This document shows, in pieces, positions 24,473 through 36,113 of a DNA stretch of 64,000 nucleotides (positions are counted from its first letter, which is position 1; every line of letters begins with the position of its first letter). The notes beneath the pieces are model-generated. The model did not search any database and was not told where the DNA came from. It saw only the letters and a program-made list of their open reading frames with translations. The DNA lies in the NCBI RefSeq assembly GCF_018812025.1, contig NC_063045.1, positions 1,087,623 to 1,151,622 on the forward strand, in the 5' to 3' direction. Made by a program: the position numbers and the translations under genes. Origin of the DNA: Megalobrama amblycephala. Lineage: Eukaryota; Chordata; Actinopteri; Cypriniformes; Xenocyprididae.

Positions 24473-24910
24473 TTGTTTAATAGTTGTGTTTGAGTCCCTC
24501 AGTTGTCTTCAGTGTGAAAAGATGGATCTCAAAATCATACAGTCACTGCTGGAAAGGTTTAAAATATGCCAAAAAATCCCTGAAAACTGTAGAAGCTGTG
24601 CAACCTGGAGGATATTTCTGAAGAACATTAGGCAGTTTAACTGTTCAGGACAAACAAGCGACTCAAGAACAACCATCACAAAACATAAAAACAGTCGTGG
24701 ATCATCCAGGTAACCACACACAGTGTTAAGAATCAAGGGTTCACAAACTTTTCAACGGGGCCATTTTAATAAATTCAACTATTTATTCTTACTCAGGACA
24801 GTACTAAATAAAAAATAACATGCATTTTTTATGATCTCTCTTGTTAAAATTATTCACATATTCAGAGCTTCTGCAAGTGGTTCACATACTTTTTCTTGCA
24901 GCTGTATATA
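24438..24910. mobile_element. Non-autonomous DNA element (Tc1-like repeat family, unclassified)
   Basis: It starts CCTTCTGGAGCATCAGTGAA and contains GTGAAAAGATGGATCTCAAA. It ends near CACATACTTTTTCTTGCAGC. A diverged piece of the same repeat is at about 53103-53190 (CCTTCTTGAGCATCGGTAAA). It has no coding potential. I recognise it as a repeat family of fish genomes but cannot name it. Confidence 0.5.
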
Positions 24911-24989
24911 CACACAAAATTGGTACCAAGAACCGTTAAATTAATGGCATTGGTAACAACTACTGGAATTTTGGAACTGTGACAACACT

Positions 24990-25030
24990 ATACAGTGTGT
25001 ATGTATGTATGTATATATACATATATTTCT
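24990..25030. repeat. (TATG)n / (TA)n microsatellite
   Basis: A short run of TGTATGTATGTATGTATATATACATATATA lies upstream of the unit C acceptor. Confidence 0.8.
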
Positions 25031-25108
25031 CATTATGTAAATTATATATTTCTCTCTGATTTTTTTTTAAATTAATTTAAAATGAAACTTTTTTTACTTT
25101 GATTACAG

Positions 25109-25416
25109 ACATGATGAAGAAAAATGAGGAGAGTGAAGAGGAGGAAAAATGTATCAAAATTGATGAAAAAACTTGCTCACAGACTGAAAGTATTTCTATA
25201 CTGAAAAGAAGAGACAAGAAATGTTTCACCTGCCATCAGTGTGGAAAGAGTTTCACATTGATAAAGAGCCTCAAGATTCACATGATGATCCACACTGGAG
25301 AGAAACCATATCACTGCACTGCATGTAGGAAGAGTTTCACTGAAACATCTTCTCTATGCATGCATACAAAAAACAATGTTTTTTATGCAAAAAGAGACCG
25401 TTTCAAAACCATTTAA
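25109..25416 (+). CDS. Unit C two-finger C2H2 exon (contracted)
   Basis: The exon follows TTTGATTACAG, like unit D, and begins DMMKKNEESEEEEKC. It keeps the same linker as units D-G (TCSQTESISILKRRDKKC), then one FTCHQCGKSF finger and a terminal-type YHCTACRKSF finger. The second finger lacks the final histidine spacing. From the ATG at 25111 it makes 101 residues. No start exon was found between unit B and here. The first and last fingers of a normal gene are joined directly, so the internal array was probably deleted by recombination between finger repeats. Function as a DNA-binding protein is doubtful with two fingers. Confidence 0.65.
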
Positions 25417-26075
25417 CTTGATATTCTATAGTCTTTCACTTTTCTTTTGCCTCTGTCTCAACTTTTTTTGAATGTGTTGCAGCCATCAAAATCAAAATTT
25501 GTTTATATTTGCAAAATACACTTAAGTTGCTCAGTGAAAACTTTGAAAATCTTCTCTTTGTACTTTTGAACTTTTTTTAAATAAAGGTTAAAGAGAGTTA
25601 GCAAATCACAGATTGTTGATTTTATTACAATTTTAAAATTTAAATGTAATTTGTAAACTCAGTTATAAATTATATAACAAGTTTTGATTCAGTATTAAGT
25701 GATTCCTATTGCAACACAATGTAGTCAAAAACTAGCAATTTTCTGCCACATATTTTGCTATTCTAACTGCACTTATTTCTGTCAATTGTAGCGGTGGGTG
25801 GTAATAGACGAGAAATGTACAGTTTTACACCATCATACTGATCATGTTTCTTTATTCATTCAACAATCCTGAAGCCTGAACCTCTCCCTCAAAAAAACAT
25901 TTGCGTTCCCCCAAGAAACTTTGGGAGAACGTAAAAGCATTAAAATGTGATTTTTCCTCCCATCATAATGTCCCTTTATTAGAGGCTCTATAGATTTGTG
26001 CCTCTAAGGAATAATTAAAAAAAAAATCTAGTGAGTCAATGTACCCCTTTCATGGAAAATTCCAGCGACATAATG
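25417..26075 (+). other. Unit C 3' flank and duplicated intergenic block
   Basis: AATAAA at 25580-25585 is a likely poly(A) signal. From about 25745 the sequence matches 15966-17110 without the hAT insertion (empty site at about 25958). Confidence 0.65.
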
Positions 26076-27070
26076 AATCTTGAGTCTTGAGTCTATTGAG
26101 GTAAACAGTTCACGCTATATCATGCAATTGTAAAATACTGTTTACATGGTTTGTTTAAGCAACATTTTAGGGGGTTGTTTCTGTTTTTTTATCATGTTCA
26201 GCGTTAGTCATGTGTCTGCTAACTGAAATACTTTCCTATTTCTGTTCACATACAAAATGGTAACCAAGATGTTAGTAAACTTTGTTATTAATGTAGTTAT
26301 TAGGAAATTGAACTATGATTAGATTCATGTTTGATAAAGATGTGTGTCATTAGTGTCTGTCTTTACATTACTGCTATTTTTTCTGTATCATTTGAGAATT
26401 AATAGTAATAATACAGCACTTTTATAGGCTTTTAGCATATATTCTGACTGTTTCTATCAGCAGATACTTAGAATAAAGTGAGATGATCTGCTGCTGATCC
26501 AATGTCTTGTTTAATGAGTATTGATAGTCTATGGATCATCACTATTATCAGCTTTATTTCATGTCATTAGATCCTGTTTTCATCTCATTCATTATGATGA
26601 TGTCTTCAGATCTGTAAATTGCCACATTAAGCTCATTTTGTTGACAATGACACGATCAGACATTGTGAAGATATACAAGATATAAAGTATCATAACAGCA
26701 TTTATTTAAATAATCTGTGATGAACCATGTTTCATATAAAACATGATAAAACAAAACAAGTTTAATTAAACTTAATTGGTGCATTTGTTTTTTTGCAAAT
26801 CTGCAAATTTATTCTTCCAAGTTTTATTCTTTCCTCTTTCATATGTCATATGTAAATATTGCTATATATTGTATATTTTGTGTACATTATACATTATATT
26901 ATGAGCCCATTTGGTAGTGAAATACAGTGCAATATTTACATATGAATTGACAGTTTATTTTAATTAAACTCTTATTAAACTGTCATTAAACTCTTTCAAT
27001 TATAAATTACATAAGTGACAAGTAACATTGAAGTGCTACCTACTGCAACACAATATAGTCAAAAAATAGC
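26076..27070 (+). repeat. Partial gene unit: intron 1 without promoter
   Basis: From TTGAGGTAAACAGTTCACG (about 26096) the sequence matches the start of intron 1 of units D, F and G, including the conserved block (26449-26550). The CRE promoter and exon 1 are missing upstream. No exon 2 or finger exon follows, only intronic DNA and, near 27000, sequence like 25660-25760. A broken duplicate. Confidence 0.65.
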
Positions 27071-27484
27071 AATGCTCTGCCCTATATTTTGCTATAAAAA
27101 GTTAGGCCATTCTGGTTTTTCCTCTTCTTCAGCATGTCAGCACGCGCCAGTATTCAGTTTCGCTTCTTGTGCGGAAGATAGGCTACAGTTTGCTTTTCTG
27201 ACAATTTTCAAATGGAGGAAAAGACACTAGAGGGCACTTTAGCGTCTGTGTGTATGATGCAAAACACTGGTAATTAAATTTAGCATTTTTACATATTAAA
27301 AAACAAGTTATCATTTATATTATTTTTCACAAAATAATAATCTTGCATAAAGAAAAATAGCCTGTATCTGCTAATTCTATTCGTTAGTGTTAAAATAAAA
27401 AACAAAGAAACCGCATTTTCCATATTTCATTTCACACGGACCTCAAACTGAGCCTGTTTCTCAATATGCGTTCTTCAGCGATCT

Positions 27485-27569
27485 TGCGTCCTTGTGTTCT
27501 TGCTCTACGTCATCATCAACCATCGAAGTTCAGTTCCAATACTCAAGAACGCAAGAACAGAGGACGCAT
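27485..27569. repeat. Short hairpin-forming inverted repeat
   Basis: TGCGTCCTTGTGTTCTTGC (27485-27503) is mirrored by GCAAGAACAGAGGACGCA (27551-27568). Probably the end of a small foldback element; no gene in 27071-28000. Confidence 0.6.
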
Positions 27570-27999
27570 GAAGTACCCGGATGTGTTCCTTTAGTATCTT
27601 TAACTCTGGTGTCCAAGCACTTTTTTAAGACAATGATCATGTGCGTTTAGCGCCATCCCCCGATTATAAGATTAATTAATTAAAGAATCCCTGCTTTCTT
27701 GTTTATTTAATTCTGACATAATATTCGACCACAGATGTTTTCCGTGACTTTCGTGACTAAAATTAGGAATCGGCAATTAGCAACATTGATATGCTACTCA
27801 TCAAGTCATCTCTAAATTGGACTAAAGTCTCCCTATATGTGTGTTGTTTTAATGAGGGGATTTTAAGTCTTTGCGTCGGGGAAAAATAAATTAAGTGTGT
27901 AAGGACTGCCAACTTGGCTTATTTATGACCCTGTTTTGATGTACAGTAAATGGAGTCGAGGAGTCGACTAAAAAAAACCTGGAATCGAACACCCCTAGA

Positions 28000-28163
28000 G
28001 TGAAGTTGTTGTTGTTGAACTTGTTCTTCATTGTTTTCAAATCAAATAAAAGAGATCTGTCTAATTTGTTTCCACTTTTACTAATGTGTTGTATTTGCTG
28101 CACCAAGTATTAAACTTTAGTTGTCCATTTTTATTGTCTGCTCCTATATTTTGCATCAAAAAT
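28000..28163 (+). pseudogene. Relic of a zinc-finger unit 3' end with poly(A) signal
   Basis: CTTGTTCTTCATTGTTTTC, AATAAA (28045-28050) and the CACCAAGTATTAAACTTTAG stretch match the 3' ends of units E and G. There is no coding exon before it, so it closes the broken unit that starts at 26076. Confidence 0.55.
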
Positions 28164-28881
28164 TTGGTGGATCCAAAATGGTCAATATTCATATTCATGC
28201 ATTTTATTCATATTTATGTTAATCATTTATGGCTTATGATTTATCAATTTTACTTTTGATTTCATATATTTATGTACTCCTACTTTATATATTAATTCTC
28301 ATCATATTTTCAAGTATTTACTTGTTATTGTACCCTAATGGTTATTCTTCGGGTGCCTTTAAGAGTATGTATGCTTGTTATATTTAATTGTTCTTCAAGT
28401 GTTCCAATGAAAAAAAAATATGTCTGTTTCTATTTCAGCTGACATGTAATAATGTAAGATTTGCAAAATCCCCTTAAGGGAAAAGCCCTATTTCTATTTT
28501 CATCTATTTTAACATCTTACTACTCTATGACATAATGGGTAAGTTCATCTGACCTTTTCTGATTAATGAAAACAAGGTTTGAGTAAATTTCCCTATTCTC
28601 ATGGTATAAAATGGGCTGAGTCCTTGATAGGGGGGCTTTTTTCTCCTTTGCTTTTTCTTTTGCTCTCCTTTGCTCTTCTATCTGCAAATGTCTTACTTCT
28701 GGATTTTACAATACTCTAAATTTTATTATTAACTATTAATTACTTATTTCTGATTGATATTTTACCTTTTGGCTTTATTAAATATTTTCATTATCGATTA
28801 AAGTTTGCATGTGAGGCCAAATTTAATTGAAATGAATAAAAACATTTCTTCAACATCATCGACTACCTTTTTTTTTTTTTT
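28164..28881. mobile_element. Insertion flanked by a 14-15 bp direct repeat, LTR-like
   Basis: TTTTGCATCAAAAAT occurs at both borders (about 28150 and 28880). Unit F upstream DNA (40988) has a single related copy continuing into AATAAATATTTTCATAATTT, so the intervening 718 bases are an insertion. It contains a TATA-like GGTATAAAATGGG (about 28604) and a poly(T) run at its right border. This could be a solo LTR or another retroelement piece; the family is unresolved. Confidence 0.45.
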
Positions 28882-29059
28882 GCATCAAAAATAAATAATT
28901 TAATAATTTTAGTTACATCCAAAAGTCATGAAATACGATTGCTTTTGTGGCTTTCTGGTTTTACATTTCTTAATATATTTCACCCCACAAATGACTGAGA
29001 TGGAATGAGGTGGCTGTCTCACCCTTATTTTTGTTCAATATGTTGTTTTATAGATATTT

Positions 29060-29137
29060 TGCCGTTTTATTTCGAGTTTTTGATAGTCTTGTCGCGGAGA
29101 TGACGTCACCATTCGCGCGCTTCCTGACTCTTCTGAG
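29060..29137 (+). promoter_or_regulatory. Unit D promoter module and non-coding exon 1
   Basis: Around the CRE palindrome TGACGTCA (29101-29108) the sequence GTCGCGGAGATGACGTCACC is shared with units F, G and H. A short GC-rich transcribed part ends in CTTCTGAG before the donor GTAAAC (29138). There is no TATA box. CREB/ATF-type factors bind this palindrome. Exon 1 would join exon 2 at 29878. Confidence 0.7.
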
Positions 29138-29460
29138 GTAAACAGTTTGTTGTGATTAACGGTTTATACGGTTGTTTAAGCAACATTTTAAGACGTCGTT
29201 TCTGAATGGTTTTCATCGCGTATCTGTTAACTAAAACACGCTTCTCTTCACATACAAAACGGTATGATGTTAGTGAGCTATTTTGTTGTTATGAATGTAG
29301 TTATTAGGGAATCGAATTATATTCGATTGATATAATTCATATTGACAAATTACAAAGTCATTAGTTTCTGTCTTCATTATTACTGCTATTTTTCTGTATC
29401 ATTTGTGAAATAATAGTAATATTAGAGCACTTTTATAGGCTTTCAGCATATATTCTGACT

Positions 29461-29590
29461 CAAACAATCTGTTTCTAGCAGCAAATACTTAATATAAAGT
29501 GAGATGATCTGCTGCTGATCCTGAATGTCTTGTTTAATGAGTATTGATAGTCTATGGATCATCACTATTATCAGAGCAGCTGAAAAGCCT
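29461..29590 (+). promoter_or_regulatory. Conserved 130-base block in intron 1 (unit D)
   Basis: CAAACAATCTGTTTCT through GCAGCTGAAAAGCCT recurs with the same 130-base length at 41652-41781 and 54291-54420, and in shortened form at 26449-26550 and 63485-63560. GCTGCTGAT and ATCAGAGCAGC can pair. Function unknown. Confidence 0.6.
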
Positions 29591-29877
29591 CTATAGATCC
29601 TGTTTTCACCTCATTCAGAGCAGCTATTGAGACATATACAATCTTTATTTAACAGTTATATCTAATACACCGATTGAGTGCCTGACCACAAATACGACCA
29701 TGTCAAATTTCTCAAAAAATGGTCGCATATGCAACCATTTTGGTCACAGTCTGATGCACTGCATTAATTTACTTGAAAGTTACTTCACTAGATAGATATG
29801 TGACCATAAATATTTAAAATGTGTGAATTAGTATAAAAACATAAACTCAGTAGGTGATTTCTTCTTGATTTTGTCAG

Positions 29878-30030
29878 ATCTGCTCCTCCTCCTTCAGTGA
29901 AGCTCCTCCCACTGCAATTCACCAATAAATGCTGGAATATTCCCATCAGCCTACAAGTGAAGACGAGCATCAAACCATCAGGAAGAGCTGAAATCTGTAA
30001 AGACAGAGTTTATTGAAGGACAGTGAGAAG
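29878..30030 (+). other. Unit D exon 2, 5'-UTR part with upstream ORF
   Basis: It follows the acceptor GATTTTGTCAG. It contains an ATG (29929) opening a 20-codon upstream ORF (MLEYSHQPTSED...) that stops at 29991, before the main start at 30031. The second upstream ATG seen in units E, F and G is ACG here. Confidence 0.75.
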
Positions 30031-30079
30031 ATGAGAGATCCAGAACACTGCAGAATGAAACACACTGAAGAACAAAGAG
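30031..30079 (+). CDS. Unit D coding exon 2 (FINZ-type N-terminus)
   Basis: The ATG in GAGAAGATGAGA starts MRDPEHCRMKHTEEQR, 16 codons plus one base, ending GAACAAAGAG before the donor GTTGGT. It splices in phase to 32745 (R-DMVLNYENSEEE). The segment is the first part of the fish N-terminal zinc-finger-associated domain. It is identical in units E and G and, at the DNA level, one base short in F. Confidence 0.85.
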
Positions 30080-30359
30080 GTTGGTGTTTATTCCTGATCC
30101 TACATTCATGAGGCTGAAGAACAATAAGATTATAAAGCAGTTCATCAGATTTAGGGCCAGATTTTCTCACATCTTGCATCAGCACAAACCCTCTGTTTGG
30201 TGTTATAAAACTACTGTCAGGATTTTTTTTTAAAATTGAGTTATTTTTCCGACTGACCTTATTGCATGCATTTGTAGGAGTTTGCCTTTCAGATGCAAAA
30301 TTTATGGGAGGAGAGTATTTAGATGAATCACGCAACACAATTTACTTAAGTTTGCTCTA

Positions 30360-31505
30360 GTCAATTTTAGGGCTGTACGATATTGAAAAAAAAAAAAAGC
30401 TATAGGCGATAGATACCTTGTTAAATAATGTGATATTTGATATGCGATACGATATTCCTTTAAGTGTGTAAAGTAAATTAAATTTAAAAATATTTAAAAA
30501 CTGATCAATTATATAACCAATAAGTATGTTTAACATTCTTTCTGGGAAAATAAATCGTCACTACAACTTCTGAAAGTGACCAGAAGTGTTTTAGCATTAC
30601 AAATATGACAATGCAATTTTAACATCATTGTAAACGAACAACAACAAAAAAAGCCAATATTTAAATACCAAAAACTATTTGCTTGACCATCTTAACATCA
30701 AGAACAACCAGGTAAACAAAAACACCTGAAACTAGGGGTGGAAGATTAGTTATTTTTGTCATTTTAATTTATCTTTGTTATTAAAAAAATTAGAACAACA
30801 AACAGTAGGACAAATTCTTAGTGGAAATGGCATTCAAGTAAGAAACAATAAAGAAACTGAATGAATCTAAAATACTGCATAGTCTTCACATGAATTAAAT
30901 ATACATTGATTCATAAAAAAGCTACAAAAGTTATTCAGTCAAGAGCAGTGAGTGAATTTCTCTTTATATTTTGTTGTTTGACAGACAGCAGCAGGTTTAC
31001 TGTATGAGGCTGCTGTTTCTTTAAGACCTAATGCACGGCCTCGGATTATGCTGAAACGCATCTGATTTCTTTCTGATAACGTGCACTTACGACATAACCG
31101 ACTGTGTTTACATGAATACTCACCAAGACAGACATAACTGTGTGTATTTGACCGTTTGAGTGCAATAAGGCGCGGAAGAGAACTGAAGGGATTGCACACT
31201 CTCAGAGAGGCGGCTTGTGCCCGCTCTTCGGGTGTGTGTGTAGACACAAGAAATCGCAAAACCGCAAGTTGTGTTTATTGCGGTTAATTACTCTTTAATG
31301 TCTAACAAGTCACATAAGTAACAGTCACATGCCCAGTCTATTCACTCCTATATGCATTGAATTAAAACTCAGACTATCTCAACATTTTGTAGTAGCCTAT
31401 TTAAATTATTCATATATCGCATGCTGTTGTGATATGCATATCGCGACATGTACATTTGCGATATTTCAATAATTTCGATATATATTGTGCAGCCCTAGTC
31501 AATTT
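30360..31505. mobile_element. hAT element in unit D intron 2, perfect 8-bp duplication
   Basis: The 1130-bp element (30368-31497) starts TAGGGCTGTACGATATTG and ends ATATATTGTGCAGCCCTA. It is flanked by GTCAATTT on both sides (30360-30367, 31498-31505). No complete transposase is present; the short minus-strand frame at 30939-31259 has no recognised domain. The intact duplication shows a simple insertion. Confidence 0.9.
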
Positions 31506-32744
31506 ACTGATATTTGCACCATTATTTAATGCACAAAAAAAGCATGTCTTAAACCAGGTGCTAATTTGCGCTGCTCTTGGTAGATTGTGTTGGTCATTAT
31601 AGAAAATGGTCTGGCTGAATCGGTGTTGTTTGTTTTTTAACTTTCCACTCGCATTGGCGCTTTTATGGGATTATAGCGCACTCACATGTTCCAAGGGGTA
31701 AAATCCGCTGTTTGGCGTGGTCCCCCCCTGGTAAAATATGCATTCCAGGGGCTAAATATCACTTCATTTCAACCTGCGGACATGAAAAACAACTCGTGGT
31801 GACAGTGTTAAAGTAGCCCAATTCCTTGGGAAAAATGCTACTGTAAAAGGATGCTGTGAATTCTTTGTACGCCCATGATTCATCAGCGCAACAGTTACAG
31901 AAAGAGCACGTCCAGAGTTAAGCCTTCATGACTAGCACAGTCAAGTTTACTTGTGCACTTGCACCCTTTTGTGTAATTGTAAGCTGTAATATAATGTTTA
32001 TTTTGTGTACATGTATCTGACTGATCTAAAATAGGATGGTTGAGTTAATTAACAATGCAGGAAAGTGCCCTGTTTATCGTTGCTCATCTTTAGCTTCAAT
32101 GTGGAAGGTCACTAAAATAAGGCCATAAAACCCATACTGAATATTTGTTTAATAGACGTTTGAGAACTGGATCTTGTAGCCTACAATTTTTTTCTTCAAA
32201 ATGATGTGAAAATCATCACGCCGACTCATTCACATTAAACAATATATTGATTTAACGTTTGTAAGATATGATTTGTGTCAAATTATATATTTTATATATT
32301 TTATTTACAACACAACACCATCCAAATATACATAATGAAGACAGTTCCTGTTCAACATACCTGACATTTCCCAGGTGTTTGTTTTTTCTTTTACCATGCA
32401 CTGAAGAATTAACTGCCCTGACTTCAGTAGTCAGTGATGTAGTTTATTTTGCAGTGTTTATGTAGAATATCAGTCCAGTGTATTTGAACAGCTTGCTTAT
32501 GTTGGAACAACACTCTCAAAAAAAGCAAATGAGCAACTAGGGCTTTATGATTTGGGGTAAAAAAAAATTAAAAAAAATGTTTTAATTGGCTTTATCAATT
32601 ATTGGCTTTCAAATATAAATGGTTATCGGTTTCGACCAAAACTTTCATATCGGTGCATCCCTATTTATGACCTTTCACCTTACATTTCTCTCCGATTTTT
32701 TTTATAACTTATTTAAAATTTAACTTTTGTTACTTTGATTACAG
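31506..32744 (+). other. Rest of unit D intron 2
   Basis: Intronic DNA with no further exon. The part 32540-32670 ends TTCATATCGGTGCATCCCTA, which looks like one end of another hAT-type repeat whose other end was not found. The polypyrimidine tract and TTACAG acceptor lie at 32694-32744. Confidence 0.55.
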
Positions 32745-34192
32745 ACATGGTACTGAATTACGAGAACAGTGAAGAAGAGAAACATGTCAAACCTGAAGAA
32801 AAAACTTGCTCACAGACTGAAAGTACTTCTTTACTGAAAAGAAGAGGCAAAAAATGTTTCACTTGCTATCAGTGTGGAAAGAGTTTCACATGCAAAAAGA
32901 GTCTAAAGATTCACATGAGGATTCACACTGGAGAGAAACCATTCACTTGTGATCAGTGTGGGAAGAGCTTTAGACAACAAGGGCACCTTAAGGAACACAT
33001 AAAAATCCACACTGGAGAGAAACCGTTCACATGTGAACAGTGTCAGAGGAGTTTTACACACAAAAAGAGTTTAATGGTTCACATGAGGATCCACACTGGT
33101 GAGAAACCATTCACATGTGATCAGTGTGGGAAGAGCTTTAGACAACAATGGCACCTTAAGGAACACATGAACGTCCACACTGGAGCGAAACCGTTCATAT
33201 GTGATCAGTGTGGGAAGAGTTTCACACAAAAAAAGAGTTTCAAGGATCACATGAGCATCCACACTGGAGAGAAACCATTCACATGTGATCAGTGTGGGAA
33301 GAGATTTGCACATCAAGGACACTTTAAGGAGCACATGAAAATCCACACTGGAGAGAGACTGTTCACATGTGATCAATGTGGAAAAACATTTTTGAGGGCT
33401 TCAGCCCTGAAGATCCACCTGATTGTTCATTCAAAGGAGAAACCATATTCATGTTCTCTGTGTGGAAAGAGTTTTTCACAGGTTAAAAATTTAAAACTTC
33501 ATCAGAAAACGCATACTGGTGAAAAAGCATATGTGTGCTTTGAGTGTGGGAAGTCTTTTAAAACAACTGTAGAGTTGAAAGTGCACCAGAGAATTCACAC
33601 TGGAGAGAAACCATACAAATGTTCACACTGCGACAAGAGATTCAATTGGTCAGGAGCCCTGAAAACACACGAGAGGATTCACACTGGAGAGAAACCTTAC
33701 AAGTGTTCACACTGCGACAAGACATTCAGTTGGTCAGGACGTCTGAAAACACATGAGAGGATCCACACTGGAGAGAAACCATACAAATGTTCACACTGCG
33801 ACAAGAGATTTAGTGAGTCACGACAACTGAAAAGACACGAGAGGATTCACACTGGAGAGAAACCTTACAAGTGTTCATACTGCGACAAGAGATTTAGTTG
33901 GTCAGTACATCTGAAAACCCATGAGATGATCCACACTGGAGAGAAACCTTACAAGTGTTCACACTGCGACAAGAGATTCAGTCGGTCAGCATATCTGAAA
34001 ACACATGAGATGATCCACACTGGAGAGAAACCGTATCACTGCACGGCGTGTGGGAAGAGTTTCATTCATTCATCTTCTCTACGCAGACATACAAAAACAA
34101 TCACAGTAAGTAGATCATTCTTAGATCCAGCAATTTCAAGTGTCAGGCCACATCCTTACTTGACAAAAAACAATAATACCGCCAAGAAATAA
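32745..34192 (+). CDS. Unit D C2H2 zinc-finger protein, finger exon (15 fingers)
   Basis: This is the best-preserved gene of the window: a probable nuclear DNA-binding FINZ zinc-finger protein. With exon 2 it makes about 498 residues. After the acidic linker DMVLNYENSEEEKHVKPEEK and LLKRRGKK come fingers 1-6 (FTCDQCGKSF type). The trio CDQCGKTFLRAS / CSLCGKSF / CFECGKSF follows (fingers 7-9), then five CSHCDKRF fingers (10-14) and a terminal YHCTACGKSF finger (15). Linkers are mostly TGEKP, with SKEKP after finger 7. The last finger lost its second histidine through a one-base deletion before the usual stop, and the frame runs on for about 30 residues. No KRAB or SCAN domain is present. In the cyprinid FINZ family such proteins are thought to silence transposons or act at genome activation; the target here is unknown. 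Confidence 0.88.
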
Positions 34193-35418
34193 AATCTCTT
34201 TAAAATGACGGAACGTTTACACACCAACGGTGTGACTGATAGGGCTTTAAAGGGTTAGTTGAAAATTCTGTCATTAAAGTCTATGTAAAGCAATATTAAA
34301 TATGTGTTATGAATTTGTCACACCACAGAAAAATGTGTTAACCATTCAGCCAAATTTGAATAATAAAAAACACCAAGTAAATAAGTTATCAAAATCTTGA
34401 AAAAATAAGCAGTATTCTCTGCTCTCAAACGCTAGTGGTGCTGTTGGTGTTAAAACCACGCCTACTCGCGGGAAACACACAAGGCAACTTACACTGACTC
34501 ATTGGTGGGCAAGTACTGTCGACAATGGCACCGGATGTCTGCGGGACAGGAGGATGAAGGCCAAGGTGGGAGATAGATGGTTCAGCCCCATTCACCAGTA
34601 ACAGCAGATTATCAGCAAATCCCAGTTGTCGCCGATGAAAGTTTCCAGTGTAAAATGTTAATTGCAGAGAAATGTACTTGAGCTAAAGTAAAAGTACACA
34701 CATTTAAATCTACTCTTAAGAGTACAAATTTCCCCAAAAATTACTGGGGACAATAAATTGATTCATCTCGATTCGTGGATCGATTCTGAGATTTTCTAAA
34801 TGCATCACAATTCTTTCTTGAATCAATTCTGAGCTTAGTTTTTAACAGCAGATGGCGCTCTAGACTATTTTTTAACCGCATACTCAAACGCTCATTAAGA
34901 AGAGCGCTCCTGTGTGCGGCTATGTACTTGCACCTCAGAACACCCACTGCAAACACCTTTGTCAAGTCAAGTCACCTTTATTTATATAACACTTTTTACA
35001 ATGTAGATTGTGTCAAAGCAGCTTTACATTGATAACTGGTATATAATTTTGGCTGCACAGCAGCTCTTAAAGAATAGTGTCAATGCAGGCAGATCAAAGC
35101 ACTGTTGAATATCAAATGTCAAGTCAAATGTCAAGTGTCCCCAACTAAGCAAGCCAAAGGCGACAGCGGCAAGGAAACCCAAACTCCAACAGGTGACATC
35201 AGGTGGCAAACAAGTGGCAAATAGGTGTTAAAATGGAGAAAAAAACCTTGGGAGAAACCAGGCTTAAAATTGTAATTCACTTCAAACTTTTCGAACTTTA
35301 TGAATGATTAAGTGGTGTGTGTATATTTGGTATATTTATTGTTCTATATTTCTTTGCCTATATATTAATGAGAGAAACAAAATTGTAGGAATTAAAATGT
35401 TATTCTTGATTTTGTCAG
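34193..35418. other. Unit D 3' flank and repeat-rich spacer
   Basis: AATAAA overlaps the stop codon (34188-34193). TTTAAAGGGTTAGTTGAAAA at about 34247 resembles the left end of a small repeat whose right-end type appears at 39230-39251. The part 34745-34960 has ATTGATTCATCTCGATTCG motifs like a hAT fragment. At 34963-35268 lies the 3' tail of an L2-type LINE in minus orientation (complement of ...TAAATAAAGGTGACTTGA). No promoter module precedes unit E. Confidence 0.5.
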
Positions 35419-35571
35419 ATCTGCTCCTCCTCCTTCAGTGAAGCTCCTCCCACTGCAATTCACCAATAAATGCTGGAATATTCCCATCAGCTTACAAGTG
35501 AAGATGAGCATCAAACCATCAAGAAGAGCTAAAATCTGCAAAGACAGAGTTTATTGAAGGACAGTGAGAAG
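35419..35571 (+). other. Unit E exon 2, 5'-UTR part with upstream ORFs
   Basis: It has the same layout as unit D: acceptor GATTTTGTCAG, a first upstream ATG (35469) with a 20-codon ORF ending TAA, and a second upstream ATG in GAAGATGAGCATC (about 35503). The main ATG is at 35572. Confidence 0.7.
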
Positions 35572-35620
35572 ATGAGAGATCCAGAACACTGCAGAATGAA
35601 ACACACTGAAGAACAAAGAG
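35572..35620 (+). CDS. Unit E coding exon 2 (FINZ-type N-terminus)
   Basis: It encodes the intact MRDPEHCRMKHTEEQR with a GTTGGT donor. It splices in phase to 39524. The product lacks zinc fingers (see the exon at 39524). No CRE exon 1 was found upstream, so expression is uncertain. Confidence 0.75.
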
Positions 35621-36113
35621 GTTGGTGTTTATTCATGATCCTACATTAATGAGACTGAAGAACAATAAGGTTATAAAGCAGTTTATCAGATTTAGGGCCA
35701 TATTTACTTACGTCTTGCGCCTACGCAAACCCTCTTTTGATATTGTTTTTGCGTTATTGGTTAATTGCTTTTGTAGGAGTTTCCCTTTTATATGTAAAAT
35801 TTATGGGAGGAGAGTATTTAAATGAATCACACAACACGATTTACTAAAGTTTGCACTAGTCAATTTACTGTTATTTGTTCCATTATTTACCACCCAAAAA
35901 AAGCACATCTTAAACCAGATGCTATTTTGCTAATTTGGTAGATAGCATTGGTCATTATGGAAATGATGTGGCTTCTCTCTCCTTATTGTGCTCAATCAGT
36001 AAATCAGTAAGTCAAAAAGTCAGTAAATCAATTTACCCTGTTTAGTAAATCTGACACTTAGTGTTTGTAGTAGGAAAAAAACATCAAGAGTTGTTTAAAA
36101 AGAAAAAACGTAG

